From Rubrivirga sp046845755 (lineage in GTDB: Bacteria > Bacteroidota > Rhodothermia > Rhodothermales > Rubricoccaceae): a stretch of DNA of 64,000 bases. Shown in pieces: positions 43,564 through 51,266 of the stretch. The stretch spans positions 3,658,001 to 3,722,000 of the forward strand of contig NZ_CP177357.1 of assembly GCF_046845755.1 (NCBI RefSeq), given 5' to 3'. A program made the translations under genes and the position numbers. Numbering within the stretch: position 1 is the first letter of the stretch; each line of letters starts with the position of its first letter. The notes beneath the pieces are model-generated. The model was not told the DNA's origin, did not search any database, and was given only the letters and a program-made list of their open reading frames with translations.

Positions 43564-44145
43564 CTAGCTGCGCGCCAAGCGCTCCGCGAGCCGGGCCTCG
43601 ACGGCGGGCCACTCGGCGGCGGTGACGCTAAAGTAGACCGTGTCGCGCAAGCGTCCGCCGGCGACCACCATGTGGTGGCGGAGCGTGCCCTCCTCGACCG
43701 CCCCCAAGCGCAGGATGGCCGCCCGCGAGCGGGTGTTGAGGGCGTCGGTCTTCCACTCGACGCGGGTTAGGCCGAGCGTGTCGAAGGCGTGGCGCAGCAT
43801 CAGCAGTTTGGCCTCCGTGTTGACGGCCGTCCGCTGCCACGGCGCGGCCACGAACGTCCACCCGATCTCGACGCGGCGGTGGGCGGCGACGTAGTTGCCG
43901 AACCGCGTGCTGCCGACGACGCGCCCGCTGGCGACGTCGATGGTGGCGAACGGGAGCGCCGTGCCGTCGGCCTGCATGGCGAGCGCCGTGTCGACGTAGG
44001 CCTCCAGGTCGGCGCGCGAGCGGACCGTCGAGGCGGTCCAGGCCCAGAGATCGGGGTCGAGGGCGACCTCGGCCAAGGCGTCGAGGTGATCGCGGGTGAG
44101 CGGCTCCAGGCGGACGTGGGCCCCTTCGAGGACGGTCGGGGTCAT
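43564..44145 (-). CDS. GNAT family N-acetyltransferase (RimJ/RimL-like)
   Basis: 193 residues. RimJ/RimL-type GNAT fold: V-R-L-E-P-L-T-R-D-H-L near the N-terminus, V-V-G-S-T-R-F-G-N-Y, I-G-W-T-F-V-A-A-P-W-Q-R-T-A-V-N-T-E-A-K-L-L-M-L for acetyl-CoA binding, then V-E-W-K-T-D-A-L-N-T-R-S. Transfers acetyl from acetyl-CoA to an unknown amine, possibly a protein N-terminus. The ATG overlaps the stop of the HEAT-like gene in an ATGA arrangement (44142-44145), so it is the last gene of a three-gene operon. Confidence 0.9.
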   Translation of the reverse strand: MTPTVLEGAHVRLEPLTRDHLDALAEVALDPDLWAWTASTVRSRADLEAYVDTALAMQADGTALPFATIDVASGRVVGSTRFGNYVAAHRRVEIGWTFVAAPWQRTAVNTEAKLLMLRHAFDTLGLTRVEWKTDALNTRSRAAILRLGAVEEGTLRHHMVVAGGRLRDTVYFSVTAAEWPAVEARLAERLARS

Positions 44146-44681
44146 GGGGCGGCGGGCAGCCCGTGGCGGTCGAGCCGGGCGCAGAGGTGCCACGCCCGCG
44201 CGCGGACCGACGGGGCCGGATGGTCGAGTGCGATGTGGAGACTGGGGACGATGCCGGGCGCGAGGCCCGGGTGCGCCACGGCGACGGCCGCTAGCGCGCC
44301 GAGCAGGTTCGCCTGGTCGGCGGGGCGCGAGCGGTCGAGCCGGCCGAGCGCCCAGCCGGTCGCGCGCCGGGCCTGGGCCGGGGTGAGGGGCACTCGGGAC
44401 ACGAGCCGCGGAAGCAGGCGCCGGAGCATCCCGCCGGTCCGGTCCGCGTCGGCGACGGCCAGGAGCGCGTCGGCGTGCGGCGCTAAGCGACTCGGGGTCG
44501 ACCGGGTCGCCACGTCGAGCGCCCACGCGCTCCGGTTGCGGACGCCCTCGTCGGGATGCGCCAGCCCGTCGACGACGACGGCCACCGCGTCCGGATCGTG
44601 CGCGATCTCGGCGGCCACCTCGCGAGCGGCGCCGATGGGCCCCAGCGAGCGGTCGGCCAGGCGGAGGTGGAGCGGGTGCAC
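44142..44681 (-). CDS. HEAT-like helical repeat protein
   Basis: 179 residues, entirely helical with about four repeated helix pairs: V-V-D-G-L-A-H-P-D-E-G-V-R-N-R-S-A-W-A-L-D-V-A, and near the end L-H-I-A-L-D-H-P-A-P-S-V-R-A-R-A-W-H-L-C. The D/H-P-x-x-x-V-R-x-R-A/S-W pattern is typical of HEAT/armadillo repeats, which mediate protein binding. GTG start 4 bp after the DUF1028 gene; overlaps the GNAT start by 4 bp. Confidence 0.72.
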   Translation of the reverse strand: MHPLHLRLADRSLGPIGAAREVAAEIAHDPDAVAVVVDGLAHPDEGVRNRSAWALDVATRSTPSRLAPHADALLAVADADRTGGMLRRLLPRLVSRVPLTPAQARRATGWALGRLDRSRPADQANLLGALAAVAVAHPGLAPGIVPSLHIALDHPAPSVRARAWHLCARLDRHGLPAAP

Positions 44682-44685
44682 GGCC

Positions 44686-45777
44686 TCAGCGGTAGCGGCC
44701 CTCGGAAAAGACGGCGCGGATGTCGGCGAGCACCTCGCGGTCGATGCGCAGCGTCTCGCCCGCCCCGAGGTCCACGTCGGCCACCTCGTCGATACGGAGG
44801 TCGTAGTTCTCCCACCCCATGTAGTCGGTCAGGATGCGCTGGAATTCGGCGTCGACCACGCCGTCGGCCGGGCCGTCGTACTGGAAGCTCCGGGCGATCC
44901 AGATCTCCTGGAGCTCGCGTGCGATCGCCGGCGTCACCTCGATCATGTCGGCGGGGTCGGAGTCGGTGAAGTACAGGTCGTTGAGGGCCACGAGCCGCGC
45001 GAGCTCGGCGAGCGGCGTGAGGTGGTCGTAGACCGAGATGTCGACGATCACGTCGGACCCGTCGTAGCCGGCGCCCTTGCGGTGGACGACGAGCGCGGCC
45101 GACTGCTCGCCCCGCTTGTCGCCGCCGGCGCGCCCGCCCGCCAGCAGCGCCTCGGTGAGCCGCAGGGCGAGCGTGCCCGTGCTGGCCTCGAACGTCTCCG
45201 CGATGGCGTCGACGGTCGCCTGGGACACCAGGATGTTGCCCTGGGCCGCGTACCCGTGCCCGACGGCGACCACGCCTGGCGCGGCGACCGCGTCGCTGCC
45301 GCCGACACGCCCGCCGCGCCACGCGAAGGCGTCGGCGCCGGTGAAGGTGGCCGCGTTCCCGCGTGCGTCGACCATCCCGACCTGGCGGGCGCCCGTGTCG
45401 GGGTCGTTGCGCATCGAGACGCGGAGGGCCTCTTGGGCCGTCGCGCCCTGGCGCATCAGCGCGATGCCCTCCGGCCCGTACGCGAGGCGGGCAAACGACT
45501 GGGTGGCGACGGCGCCGACGCCGGCCACGACGGTCGGGACCATGAACCGGACGTTGGGGAACTTGCTCTGGACCGCGACCCCGATTTCGCCCGTGGTCGT
45601 GTCGACGGCGACGATGGAGAACGTCGACACGAGCGGGTCGCCCGCCGCATTCCGGACGACCTCGGGCTCGCCCGAGGACGGCGCGCAGCCGCTGGCGACG
45701 AGGACGGCGAGCGCGGCGAGGGAGACGAAGCGGGCGGGGTGCAGCGTTCGCTGCGCGGTCACCTTCCGTGTGGGCAT
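44686..45777 (-). CDS. DUF1028 family lipoprotein
   Basis: 363 residues. Signal peptide with lipobox V-A-S-G-C (about Cys31). DUF1028 core (about 48-255): T-F-S-I-V-A-V-D-T-T-T-G-E-I-G-V-A-V-Q-S-K-F, A-T-Q-S-F-A and G-N-I-L-V, related to Ntn-hydrolases of the gamma-glutamyltranspeptidase kind. The C-terminal 100 residues hold the domain often fused to DUF1028 (M-G-W-E-N-Y-D-L-R). Function unknown; first gene of the DUF1028/HEAT/GNAT operon. ATG 45777 is chosen for the signal, with another ATG 7 codons upstream. Confidence 0.87.
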   Translation of the reverse strand: MPTRKVTAQRTLHPARFVSLAALAVLVASGCAPSSGEPEVVRNAAGDPLVSTFSIVAVDTTTGEIGVAVQSKFPNVRFMVPTVVAGVGAVATQSFARLAYGPEGIALMRQGATAQEALRVSMRNDPDTGARQVGMVDARGNAATFTGADAFAWRGGRVGGSDAVAAPGVVAVGHGYAAQGNILVSQATVDAIAETFEASTGTLALRLTEALLAGGRAGGDKRGEQSAALVVHRKGAGYDGSDVIVDISVYDHLTPLAELARLVALNDLYFTDSDPADMIEVTPAIARELQEIWIARSFQYDGPADGVVDAEFQRILTDYMGWENYDLRIDEVADVDLGAGETLRIDREVLADIRAVFSEGRYR

Positions 45778-45812
45778 CGGCGTGGGCGGTGTGTCCACGT
45801 ATTCTACCCGCC

Positions 45813-46478
45813 ATGCCTGCCGTGCGCTCTCTTCTTCTCTGCCTTCTGGTCGCCGTCTCGGGCGCCGCCTCCGCCCAGGGCGACCTCCAGGTGGCGCGCC
45901 TGCAGTACGGCGGCGGCGGCGACTGGTACTCCGGCGACCCGCTCCCGAATCTGCTCGCGTACGCCCGCCAGCACACCCTCCTCGATGTCGACGTGGAGCC
46001 GGTCACGGTCGACCTCGCCAGCGACCGGCTGTTCCGGGTCCCCATCTTGTACATGAACGGGCACGGCAACGTCGCCTTTACCGAGGGCGAGGCCGCGCGG
46101 CTGCGGCGCTACCTCGAAGGCGGCGGCTTCCTGATCGTCAACGACGACTATGGGCTGGACGACGCCGTCCGCCGCGAGCTGGCGAAGGTGTTTCCGGGGC
46201 AGGCGCTCCAGCCGCTCCCCGCCAGCCACCCCGTCTACCGCGCCCACTTCGCGATGCCGGACGGGCTGCCCAAGATCCACGAGCACGACGGCGAGCCGGC
46301 CGTCGGCTACGGGCTGTTCCACGAGGGCCGCCTAGTCGTCTTCTACGCGCACGAGAGCGATCTCGGCGACGGCTGGGAGCCCGCGGGCGTCCACCCGGAC
46401 CCGCCGGCCGTCCGCGAGCAGGCGCTGCGGATGGGCGTCAACCTGCTCGTCTACGCCATGACCCAGGGCGTTCAGTAG
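45813..46478 (+). CDS. Secreted DUF4159 protein
   Basis: 221 residues. Signal peptide (1-21, ending A-S-A-Q) and a complete DUF4159 domain: R-L-Q-Y-G-G-G-G-D-W-Y, L-Y-M-N-G-H-G-N-V-A-F-T, then Y-L-E-G-G-G-F-L-I-V-N-D-D-Y and H-P-V-Y. DUF4159 resembles a glutamine-amidotransferase/ThuA-like fold and is found in exported proteins of Bacteroidota and Planctomycetota, sometimes linked to MoxR/vWA systems; none is seen here. Divergent from DUF1028 with a 35 bp gap, so promoters overlap. Confidence 0.9.
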   Translation: MPAVRSLLLCLLVAVSGAASAQGDLQVARLQYGGGGDWYSGDPLPNLLAYARQHTLLDVDVEPVTVDLASDRLFRVPILYMNGHGNVAFTEGEAARLRRYLEGGGFLIVNDDYGLDDAVRRELAKVFPGQALQPLPASHPVYRAHFAMPDGLPKIHEHDGEPAVGYGLFHEGRLVVFYAHESDLGDGWEPAGVHPDPPAVREQALRMGVNLLVYAMTQGVQ

Positions 46479-46579
46479 TCGCCGACGGCCGGTGCCGCGC
46501 CGGATCCGCGCGGTGAACCGGCCGCCGCCGTGGCCGGCGCCGCCGACGCCTAGCTTGCGGCCGTCGCCTCTCCCCTGCC

Positions 46580-46906
46580 ATGACGCCCGGACGCATCCTC
46601 TTCGTCGGCCTCCTCCTCCTCGCGGGGCTGCTCTTCGTGCTCAACCCGGGCCCGGACCGGTTCCAGGAATACCTCCAGGAAGAGGCCGCCGAGCGGGCCG
46701 GCCGGCGCGGCTCGACGGGCTTCCTCAACGAGCGGCTCGGCCGCGTGGCCGGCGGGCTCGCCGACGACGCCTTCGAGCGCGAGGACCTCTACCTCGCCAG
46801 CATCTACGAGGCCGACCTCAACGGCCGGATGCCGGGCGGCGAGTGGCGCTACCTGGGCGTCGCGGGCTGGTTCTTCGTGCTCGACTCGCCGGTCGACGAG
46901 GAGTAG
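46580..46906 (+). CDS. Membrane-anchored small protein (DUF4359-like)
   Basis: 108 residues. N-terminal hydrophobic helix (4-22) followed directly by L-N-P-G-P-D-R-F-Q-E-Y-L, resembling the N-P-x-x-x-x-Y segment of DUF4359 proteins, then a soluble C-terminal domain ending W-R-Y-L-G-V-A-G-W-F-F-V-L. Probably inner-membrane anchored with the domain on the periplasmic side. Function unknown. Confidence 0.62.
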   Translation: MTPGRILFVGLLLLAGLLFVLNPGPDRFQEYLQEEAAERAGRRGSTGFLNERLGRVAGGLADDAFEREDLYLASIYEADLNGRMPGGEWRYLGVAGWFFVLDSPVDEE

Positions 46907-47023
46907 GCGTCGCCCCGCTGGCGGACCCGCCGCCGCGACGGTTTTCACTCGGCGCGAAACGGGAGACGCGGACCGAGGCGCGCGCGGCCGGGTACTTTCT
47001 GCGATCCACCGATGCCGCCCCCG

Positions 47024-48343
47024 ATGACCGCCCTCCAAGAGACCGACCCCGCCGTCTACGACATCGTTCGCCGCGAGGTCGAGCGCCAGAACGACGGCAT
47101 CGAGCTCATCGCGTCCGAGAACTTCGTGAGCCCCGCCGTGCTCCAGGCGAACGGCAGCCCGCTCACCAACAAGTACGCCGAGGGCCTGCCCGGCAAGCGC
47201 TACTACGGCGGCTGCGCGGTCGTCGACGAGGTCGAGACGCTGGCGATCGAGCGCGCCAAAGAGCTTTTCGGGGCCGACTGGGTCAACGTCCAGCCGCACT
47301 CCGGGGCGACGGCCAACAGCGCGGTCTACCTGGCCTTCATGAACCCCGGCGACCGGCTGCTGGGCCTGGACCTCGCGCACGGCGGCCACCTCACGCACGG
47401 CTCGCCGGTCAACTTCTCGGGCAAGCTCTACGAGCCGCACTTCTACGGCGTCCAGACGGAGGGCCCGAACGCCGGCACCATCGACCTCGACGACGTCCGC
47501 GCCAAGGCGCTCGACGTCCGCCCGACGATGCTCTCGGTCGGCGCCAGCGCCTACAGCCGCGACTTCGACTACGCCGCGCTCCGGTCGATCGCCGACGAGG
47601 CCGGCGCGATCCTGTGGGTCGACATGGCGCACACGGCCGGCCTTATCGCGGCCGGCCTGCTCAACGACCCGCTCCCCCACGCCCACGTCGTCACGACCAC
47701 GACGCACAAGACGCTGCGCGGCCCGCGCGGCGGGATGATCCTGGTCGGGACCGACGCGCCGAGCCCGACGGGCGAGACGTGGGTCAAGTCCGGCAACCCC
47801 AAGTCGACCGGCCAGGTCCTCGACTCGGCCATGTTCCCCGGCACCATCGGCGGGCCGCTCATGCACGTCATCGCGGCCAAGGCCGTCGCCTTCGGCGAGG
47901 CGCTCCAGCCGTCGTTCGCCGACTACCAGCAGCGGACGCTGGCGAACGCCCAGGCGATGGCGCAGGCGTTCGTCGAGCGCGGCTACGACGTGGTCTCGGG
48001 CGGGACCGACAACCACCTCGCGCTCGTCGACCTGCGCGGCAAGTGCACCGGCAAGGACGCCGAGGCCTGGCTGGGCGCGGCCGAGATCACGGTCAACAAA
48101 AACATGGTGCCGGGCGACCCCGAGAGCCCGTTCGTGACCTCCGGCATCCGCGTCGGCGCCCCGGCGATGACGACGCGCGGGTTCGGGCCCGACGAGTTCC
48201 GGACGGTCGTGGCCATGATGGACCGGGTGATCGCGAGCGAGGGTGGCGAGGCGGAGGCGGTCCGCGCCGAGGTCCGGGCGCTGTGCGACGCGTTCCCGCT
48301 CTACGACGTCGACAGCCTGGGCGCCGCGCCCGTCGCGGCGTAG
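47024..48343 (+). CDS. glyA: Serine hydroxymethyltransferase
   Basis: 439 residues, a PLP-dependent enzyme interconverting serine and glycine with tetrahydrofolate. I-E-L-I-A-S-E-N-F near the N-terminus, the substrate-site V-N-V-Q-P-H-S-G, and the PLP lysine Lys229 within T-T-T-H-K-T-L-R-G-P-R-G-G. Slightly longer than E. coli GlyA (417). ATG 47024 is preferred, with another ATG four codons upstream at 47012. Works with GcvP (27921-30764) in one-carbon metabolism, but the genes are 16 kb apart. Confidence 0.97.
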   Translation: MTALQETDPAVYDIVRREVERQNDGIELIASENFVSPAVLQANGSPLTNKYAEGLPGKRYYGGCAVVDEVETLAIERAKELFGADWVNVQPHSGATANSAVYLAFMNPGDRLLGLDLAHGGHLTHGSPVNFSGKLYEPHFYGVQTEGPNAGTIDLDDVRAKALDVRPTMLSVGASAYSRDFDYAALRSIADEAGAILWVDMAHTAGLIAAGLLNDPLPHAHVVTTTTHKTLRGPRGGMILVGTDAPSPTGETWVKSGNPKSTGQVLDSAMFPGTIGGPLMHVIAAKAVAFGEALQPSFADYQQRTLANAQAMAQAFVERGYDVVSGGTDNHLALVDLRGKCTGKDAEAWLGAAEITVNKNMVPGDPESPFVTSGIRVGAPAMTTRGFGPDEFRTVVAMMDRVIASEGGEAEAVRAEVRALCDAFPLYDVDSLGAAPVAA

Positions 48344-48576
48344 CGCCCGTCGAATCGGGAAAACCCGCGCGCCGGACTACCGTACGCCCGGCCGGCCGCC
48401 GATTTCTCCCCCGCGCCCGCGCGCGAGCGCCGCTTCGCTCGCGTTGTCCGGGTCGCTGGCGTGCCCGTCCGGCCCTCCGAACCGCCCCGCCTCGCCGGCG
48501 GCCGGGTCGTGGCCGGCCGATTGCCCCTGCCGCCTCCGTATGTTGCCGCCCGCCCCCGGGCCCCTGTGCCGACCCG

Positions 48577-49185
48577 ATGCCCAACGACTCCAGTTCCGTC
48601 CCCGAGTCGGCCCTCGCCAAGCTGGGCCACACGCTGTACCAGCAGGCGCTGGTGCGCCGCGAAGACGAGGCCATCACCGACCCGCGCGGCCAGCCCATCG
48701 GCTGGCTCTTGGACACGCGCACGCCGATGCTCGACGGGGCCGTGTTCATGGAGGCCGGGACCGTGCTCGCCGAGCGCCTCCGCGCCCGGGGCATCGAGCA
48801 GGTGGCCGGGTTCGGCTACGGTGCCTTCCCGCTCGTGACGGCCGTCCTCCCCCACGGCACGCCCGACCGCCCGTTCAGCGGCGGCTTTATCCGAGAGCGC
48901 CGCAAGGCGTACGGCCGCCGCCGGCTCGTCGAGGGCCCCCTCGACCGGGCCAAGCCGGTCGCCCTGATGGACGACATCCTGAACAGCGGCCGCAGCGCCG
49001 CGCGCGCCGCCCAGTTGCTCCGCGCCGACGGCTTCACCGTCGCCGGCGTGATGACGCTGTTCAACTTTACCTGGAGCGGGGGCCGCGCCCGGTTGGAGAG
49101 CGAGGGCCTGTGGGTCGAGTCGCTGCTCGAACTCAACCTGCGCGAGAGCGCCCGGACGGCTGCCGCCTCCGGCGACACGGTGTGA
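48577..49185 (+). CDS. Orotate phosphoribosyltransferase-like protein
   Basis: 202 residues. Type I phosphoribosyltransferase fold with the PRPP loop V-A-L-M-D-D-I-L-N-S-G-R-S-A and an R-R-K-A-Y-G-R-R-R-L-V-E-G segment comparable to the PyrE flexible loop (R-K-x-x-K-x-H-G). The PRPP motif has N-S-G-R-S instead of the usual T-A-G/T-S, so it may not be canonical PyrE. It could be a PyrE paralogue acting on another base; no pyr genes are adjacent. ATG 48577. Confidence 0.82.
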   Translation: MPNDSSSVPESALAKLGHTLYQQALVRREDEAITDPRGQPIGWLLDTRTPMLDGAVFMEAGTVLAERLRARGIEQVAGFGYGAFPLVTAVLPHGTPDRPFSGGFIRERRKAYGRRRLVEGPLDRAKPVALMDDILNSGRSAARAAQLLRADGFTVAGVMTLFNFTWSGGRARLESEGLWVESLLELNLRESARTAAASGDTV

Positions 49186-49188
49186 TGC

Positions 49189-49283
49189 CGGTACGAGGTA
49201 CAGGGTACGCGGTACCGGGCCGCCCCACCGCAGGTGCTCTCGTACCCCGTACGTCGTACCTCGTACCCGCCCCGAAGGGACGT
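49189..49283. repeat. GTAC-rich intergenic repeat upstream of tatC
   Basis: GGTACGAGGTACAGGGTACG and CGGTACCGGG on the left mirror TCGTACCCCGTACGTCGTAC and CTCGTACCCG on the right, forming an imperfect inverted repeat of about 85 bp built from GTAC-containing 8-mers. It fills the whole gap between the phosphoribosyltransferase and tatC genes. Confidence 0.6.
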
Positions 49284-49289
49284 TAAGCC

Positions 49290-50267
49290 ATGGACGTCTG
49301 GCGCTCGCGGACTCAGAAGGCTCGCGCCTCCGGTGACGGCGCGACGGACCCGATCCGCCTCGACCAAGCCCCGCCGCCGGCCCCGCCCGCCGTGCCCGGC
49401 GTCTTGCCCGAGCACGCGCCGACGCCCGAGGAGATGCCGTTCCTCGACCACCTCGAGGAGCTCCGCTGGCGCATCCTCAAGGCGCTCGCGGGCATCCTGC
49501 TGTGCGTTGGCGCCTGCCTCTTCTTCACCCAGTGGATCATCGACCAGCTGCTGCTGGGGCCCACACGGGCGGACTTTTTCATGTACGACGTGCTCCGGCT
49601 GAGCGCCGTCGACATCGTCCTTCAGAACCGGACTGTCACGGGCCAGTTTTTTGCCTTCTTCGGGACGGTCATCGCCTCCGGCGTGGTGCTCGGCTCGCCG
49701 ATCGTGGTGTACCAGACGTGGCGGTTTATCGAACCGGGGCTGTACCCCGAGGAGCGGCAGGACCTCCGGTTCGCGGCCGTCTTCGCGTCGTTCTTTTTCG
49801 CGCTCGGCATCGCGTTCGGCTACCTCATCATCGCGCCGATCGCGCTCCAGTTTTTCGCCCAGTTCCAGATCTCGGACACGATCGTCAACGAGTTCGACAT
49901 CTCGAAGTACTTCTCGATGCTGCTGACCTGGGCGTTCGGCGCCGGGCTGCTGTTCGAGCTCCCGGTCGTCGTCGTCGTGCTCGCGAAGGTCGGCGTGCTC
50001 ACGCAGGAGATGCTCCGCGCGGGGCGGAAGTACGCGCTCGTCGCCGTGCTCGTCGTCGCCGCCTTCCTAACGCCGCCCGACCCGTGGAGCCAGCTCCTGA
50101 TGGCGCTCCCGCTGATGGGCCTGTTCGAGCTATCGATCTGGATGACGGGCGTCGTCGAGCGCCGCCGGATTCGCAAGGAGGCCGCCGAGGCGCGCGCCGA
50201 GGCGAAGCGCCGCGCCCGCGTCGAGGCCGAGCAGGCCGCCGCGAAGGGCCCTGACGACGGCGCCTGA
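49290..50267 (+). CDS. tatC: Sec-independent protein translocase TatC
   Basis: 325 residues. A non-conserved N-terminal extension of about 50 residues leads into M-P-F-L-D-H-L-E-E-L-R-W-R-I-L-K, the conserved TatC cytosolic cap, and six membrane helices. F-V-x-E-P-type substrate-binding glutamate is seen as W-R-F-I-E-P-G-L-Y-P-E-E-R. Forms the twin-arginine translocase with TatA/TatB, which are not in the window. Ends with a charged coiled-coil tail (R-R-I-R-K-E-A-A-E-A-R-A-E-A-K). ATG 49290; a start closer to M-P-F is possible. Confidence 0.95.
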   Translation: MDVWRSRTQKARASGDGATDPIRLDQAPPPAPPAVPGVLPEHAPTPEEMPFLDHLEELRWRILKALAGILLCVGACLFFTQWIIDQLLLGPTRADFFMYDVLRLSAVDIVLQNRTVTGQFFAFFGTVIASGVVLGSPIVVYQTWRFIEPGLYPEERQDLRFAAVFASFFFALGIAFGYLIIAPIALQFFAQFQISDTIVNEFDISKYFSMLLTWAFGAGLLFELPVVVVVLAKVGVLTQEMLRAGRKYALVAVLVVAAFLTPPDPWSQLLMALPLMGLFELSIWMTGVVERRRIRKEAAEARAEAKRRARVEAEQAAAKGPDDGA

Positions 50268-50355
50268 CGGGGCGCCACTCGGCGAAGGCACGACGGGGTG
50301 ACTTGACCCGGAGCTGCGGCGGACACAAACTCCGTCGCCGCCTCCCCCCGGTCTC

Positions 50356-50802
50356 ATGTTCCGCTTCACGGTCGCCGCCCTGCTGCTCGTCGGGGTGTCC
50401 GCATGCGACGCCTCGTACGACCTCCGCGACCTCCGGGTGGACGACCTCTCACAGGACTCCGGCGCCCTCGTCGGCACCTGGGACCTCGCCACACGGACGG
50501 GGTCCGGCGAGTGCACGGGCGTCTGCCAGGAGACCGTCCCGGCCGCAGCGGCCCAGCTGACGGACACGTTCACGTTCTCTGCCGACGGCGAGTACACCCG
50601 ATCGCAGGCGTGGCCCGGAGGCACGTCCGACGAGGCCGCTCGCTACGACGTCCGCCGCGTCGACTATGGGAACGGGACCCGGAGCGACCGGGCCGTGCTG
50701 TTCCTCGGCGACCGGTTCGAGTCGTTCGGACTCAAGGACGACCGCCTCTACATCGACACACGGGCCCGCGACGGGGACCTTCGCGAGTACCGCCGACGCT
50801 AA
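50356..50802 (+). CDS. Small lipoprotein, first of a tandem pair
   Basis: 148 residues. Lipobox G-V-S-A-C (Cys17). Mature part: D-L-R-V-D-D-L-S-Q-D-S-G-A-L-V-G-T-W-D-L-A-T, a strand-rich lipocalin-like domain with two cysteines (C-T-G-V-C), and the C-terminal R-V-D-Y-G-N-G-T-R-S-D with V-L-F-L-G-D-R and D-G-D-L-R-E-Y-R. A clear paralogue follows 20 bp downstream. Likely an outer-membrane-tethered protein of unknown role. Confidence 0.75.
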   Translation: MFRFTVAALLLVGVSACDASYDLRDLRVDDLSQDSGALVGTWDLATRTGSGECTGVCQETVPAAAAQLTDTFTFSADGEYTRSQAWPGGTSDEAARYDVRRVDYGNGTRSDRAVLFLGDRFESFGLKDDRLYIDTRARDGDLREYRRR

Positions 50803-50822
50803 GCACAGTCCCTCCACCCCTC

Positions 50823-51266
50823 ATGCGTGCCTTCGCCCTGGTCGCCACGGCCCTCCTTCTCGCCGCCTGCGACACCACCTCGCCCGGCGTCCCCGACGAC
50901 CTCTCGGGTCTCGACGTGTCGACGCTCTCGCACGACCCCGCGGCTCTCGTGGGTACGTGGGCCCTCGAGACGTCCACGACGAGCGGCCAGGTCGGCACGC
51001 CGACGACGCAGCCCGCCTCGGGCGAGCGCCTGGTTTTCCGCGAGAACGAGACGATCGAAATCTACCGCCTCGTCGACGGCGAGTCGACGGTCGTGACCGT
51101 CCCATACCGCGTCGGCCGCGTCGACTACGGCAACGGCACCCAGAGCGACGTGCCGGTCCTCTTCCTCGGCGAGCGCATCGTGCCCTTTGGCATCGCCGAC
51201 GGCAACACCCTCTACCTCGACGACCGCGCGGTCGACGGCGACCTGCGCGGGTACCGCAAGCAGTGA
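50823..51266 (+). CDS. Small lipoprotein, second of a tandem pair
   Basis: 147 residues. Lipobox L-L-A-A-C (Cys16). Shares with the preceding gene the segments D-x-S-x-L-D-V, L-V-G-T-W, R-V-D-Y-G-N-G-T-x-S-D, V-L-F-L-G-E-R, F-G-I-x-D and D-G-D-L-R-G-Y-R, so the two arose by tandem duplication. The C-T-G-V-C disulfide-like pair of the first copy is absent here. Its stop overlaps the GTG start of the FG-GAP gene by four bases. Confidence 0.78.
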   Translation: MRAFALVATALLLAACDTTSPGVPDDLSGLDVSTLSHDPAALVGTWALETSTTSGQVGTPTTQPASGERLVFRENETIEIYRLVDGESTVVTVPYRVGRVDYGNGTQSDVPVLFLGERIVPFGIADGNTLYLDDRAVDGDLRGYRKQ